Shown in pieces: positions 62,595 through 64,000 of a stretch of DNA of 64,000 nucleotides. Below the pieces are notes generated by a model. The model worked only from the letters and a program-made list of their open reading frames with translations. It did no database searches and was not told where the DNA came from. Each line of letters starts with the position of its first letter. Within the stretch, counting starts at the first letter, position 1. A program made the position numbers and the translations under genes. This stretch comes from Flavobacteriaceae bacterium (GTDB lineage Bacteria; Bacteroidota; Bacteroidia; Flavobacteriales; Flavobacteriaceae): NCBI GenBank assembly GCA_014238425.1, contig JABABD010000016.1:310001-374000 (forward strand), read 5' to 3'.

Positions 62595-63314
62595 TCAAGT
62601 CAATAAATTCCCATCTTTATCCCAAGTAGCAATATCACCACGTGTGCTCTGATCAATACATTTTGCTATCCATTCTGGGTCATATGCAACGCCATGTTGG
62701 TCTAGTACATTCTGAGGTACCCCATCCCAAACGTTTGGTTGGTTACCCTTATAACCCAAATCTTTAATACCTATTTCTGAGGTATAGTAGCCTGTTAAAG
62801 TTAGATTTCGCATCAAAGCAAAAAATTGAATTTCTAGCGTTTGTTTTTTAATCGGAATTTCAACATCATGATACGCAATAGGATCTAGAAGTTGTTTTTG
62901 CTGTTCTAAAGGCGTTGATTTAAAATCTGTTCCGAATGTTGAATTGGATTGATGATCTAACCACATGAGGCCACCCAATAATGTATTCTGAAGCTTTGGC
63001 AAATCTTTTCCTATAAATTCAATGAAATCTGGAACTCCAGCTTCTATGGGGCCTCCAAAAGGTTCTTTAGGTGGCAAAATGACTGTACTCAACACTCCAA
63101 TGGTTTCAAGTTCATGAGCATTAAATAACTGCTCAGCATTTAATTCGTCTATTCGTTCCAATTCTTCAGGAGTACGTCCAAAATATTTTTCAGCAACTGC
63201 AATTTCTTGATCTAGGAGTGCTGCATCTTCTTCTGTTGTACAACCTTGAATACCTGTTAGTCCTATAGCGCCAGCACCTAGAATCATTGTTTGTATACTT
63301 TTTCTTCTATCCAT
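62595..63314 (-). CDS. gluconate 2-dehydrogenase subunit 3-like protein
   Basis: 239 residues. It begins MDRRKSIQTMILGAGAIGLT with a possible Tat-like or lipoprotein signal (IQGCTTEE; lipobox IQGC). The Gluconate_2-dh3 domain is recognisable: FNAHELETIGVLSTVILPPK, FIEFIGKDLPKLQNTLLGGL, MRNLTLTGYYTSEIGIKDLG. It lies 3 bases after the GMC oxidoreductase gene in transcription order and would be the small partner subunit of that periplasmic enzyme. Confidence 0.85.
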   Translation of the reverse strand: MDRRKSIQTMILGAGAIGLTGIQGCTTEEDAALLDQEIAVAEKYFGRTPEELERIDELNAEQLFNAHELETIGVLSTVILPPKEPFGGPIEAGVPDFIEFIGKDLPKLQNTLLGGLMWLDHQSNSTFGTDFKSTPLEQQKQLLDPIAYHDVEIPIKKQTLEIQFFALMRNLTLTGYYTSEIGIKDLGYKGNQPNVWDGVPQNVLDQHGVAYDPEWIAKCIDQSTRGDIATWDKDGNLLT

Positions 63315-63317
63315 AAC

Positions 63318-64000
63318 CTAAATATTTTGCTTTTTAAGTTGATCTATAATATAATCGGAAGCTCTCCATGAGAGGGCAAGAATGGTCCATGTGCAGTTTT
63401 TATCTGCCTGAGACACAAATGGACCGGCATCTACAATAAATACATTATCTACATCATGCAATTGGTTCCATTTATTAGTAACGGATGTTTTTGGGTCGTT
63501 ACCCATACGTGTAGTTCCCACTTCATGTATAATATTTCCAGGTGTTTCCAAGCCATAATCGCGATTTTTACCTGGTTTATCGCCTAATGGTTCTCCTCCC
63601 ATATTATGAAGAATTTCTTCAAAGGTATCTTGCATATGCTTTGCTTGCTTAATCTCTAGATCAGACCAGTTATAATTGAATTTAAGCACAGGTACTCCAA
63701 ACTGATCTACTGTGGTCGGGTCTATCTCACAATAATTATCTTTTCGAGCAATACCTTCGCCGCGTCCACCAAAGCCAACTACAGAGCCATAATATTTTCT
63801 TACTTCCTCTCTTAATGATGCACCATAGCCACCTACTTTAAGGCCAAAGAATTTATTGAATTCATTATGATTAAAACCAAAGCCATAATTAGGCATTCCC
63901 ATGCCTCCCCATATTTCGATATGATATCCTCTAGGGAAATCCAATTTTGAATTATCACCCCACCAAGGTGAATATACATGCATACCACCAACGCCGTCTT
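63318..64000 (-). CDS. GMC-family oxidoreductase, 5' end beyond window
   Basis: The frame is open to the window edge, with DGVGGMHVYSPWWG at the boundary, so the gene continues to the right. The visible 226 codons are the C-terminal part: RMGNDPKTSVTNKWNQLHDV and DNVFIVDAGPFVSQADKNCT then ILALSWRASDYI, the typical GMC_oxred_C end, with NPT-like cofactor contacts. GMC enzymes oxidise sugars or alcohols with FAD. With the adjacent subunit 3-like protein it resembles the membrane-bound gluconate/sugar dehydrogenases of Bacteroidota. Confidence 0.85.
   Translation of the reverse strand, partial: DGVGGMHVYSPWWGDNSKLDFPRGYHIEIWGGMGMPNYGFGFNHNEFNKFFGLKVGGYGASLREEVRKYYGSVVGFGGRGEGIARKDNYCEIDPTTVDQFGVPVLKFNYNWSDLEIKQAKHMQDTFEEILHNMGGEPLGDKPGKNRDYGLETPGNIIHEVGTTRMGNDPKTSVTNKWNQLHDVDNVFIVDAGPFVSQADKNCTWTILALSWRASDYIIDQLKKQNI

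Noticed and set aside
1-64000. CRISPR array, tRNA, rRNA or complete insertion sequence.
   Set aside because: No regular short repeat-spacer array, no tRNA-like cloverleaf in the spacers and no transposase frame were seen; only the in-frame coding repeats of the pectate lyase are tandem.

Overview
The window looks like a piece of a Flavobacteriaceae (Bacteroidota) chromosome. It is AT-rich. Many starts are preceded by the Bacteroidota -7 promoter box TAnnTTTG, and I see no clear Shine-Dalgarno sites. It carries a type IX secretion (T9SS) cargo protein with a C-terminal sorting domain, the T9SS regulator PorX, an LpxC-FabZ fusion, and several signal peptides and lipoboxes of the Bacteroidota type. 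I cannot name the genus. I saw no tRNA, rRNA, CRISPR array, transposase or integrase.

Layout. 1-5.4 kb: a truncated Wzx-type flippase (minus) and a giant secreted pectate lyase. 5.4-16.6 kb: a core block (DUF4258 protein, alanine dehydrogenase, TsaE, PorX, HD hydrolase) interrupted between ald and tsaE by a 6-kb accessory region. That region holds four tandem paralogous four-helix membrane proteins marked by a (R/x)xWWR motif, a phage-repressor-like regulator, a lipoprotein operon, a fifth diverged paralogue and an overlapping 46-residue lipoprotein. 16.6-22.8 kb: lipid A genes (lpxD, lpxC/fabZ, lpxA, a second lpxD-like gene) with efp, then sucD. 22.9-29.1 kb: S9 peptidase, fabG, two envelope proteins and a prohibitin-like protein. 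29.2-31.1 kb: small hypothetical genes between long imperfect palindromes that resemble gene-cassette recombination sites. 31.1-34.7 kb: AraC regulator, SRPBCC protein, DUF4287 protein, OmpA-like protein. 34.8-42.0 kb: complete histidine operon hisGDCBHAF(IE) behind a textbook His-rich leader peptide and attenuator. 42-51 kb: truA, DUF2461, DUF72, thioesterase, M16 protease, aquaporin, a decayed racemase, PBP4. 51-59 kb: cold-shock protein, three helicases, an ABC exporter, small proteins, an EamA transporter. 59-64 kb: a lipoprotein, a flavin oxidoreductase, a TMEM175-type channel, an outer-membrane protein remnant, and a GMC oxidoreductase pair cut by the window end.

How the genes work together. 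The his operon encodes every step from PRPP to histidine and is probably controlled by ribosome stalling at five His codons. The lipid A block supplies early Raetz-pathway enzymes plus the FabZ dehydratase that competes for the same acyl-ACP pool. PorX and the pectate lyase belong to the same secretion system as regulator and cargo. The signals most worth following are the his attenuator (34812-34957), the cassette-like palindromes (29216-30983), and the WWR membrane-protein array with its candidate repressor and shared operator sequence (7063-10017).
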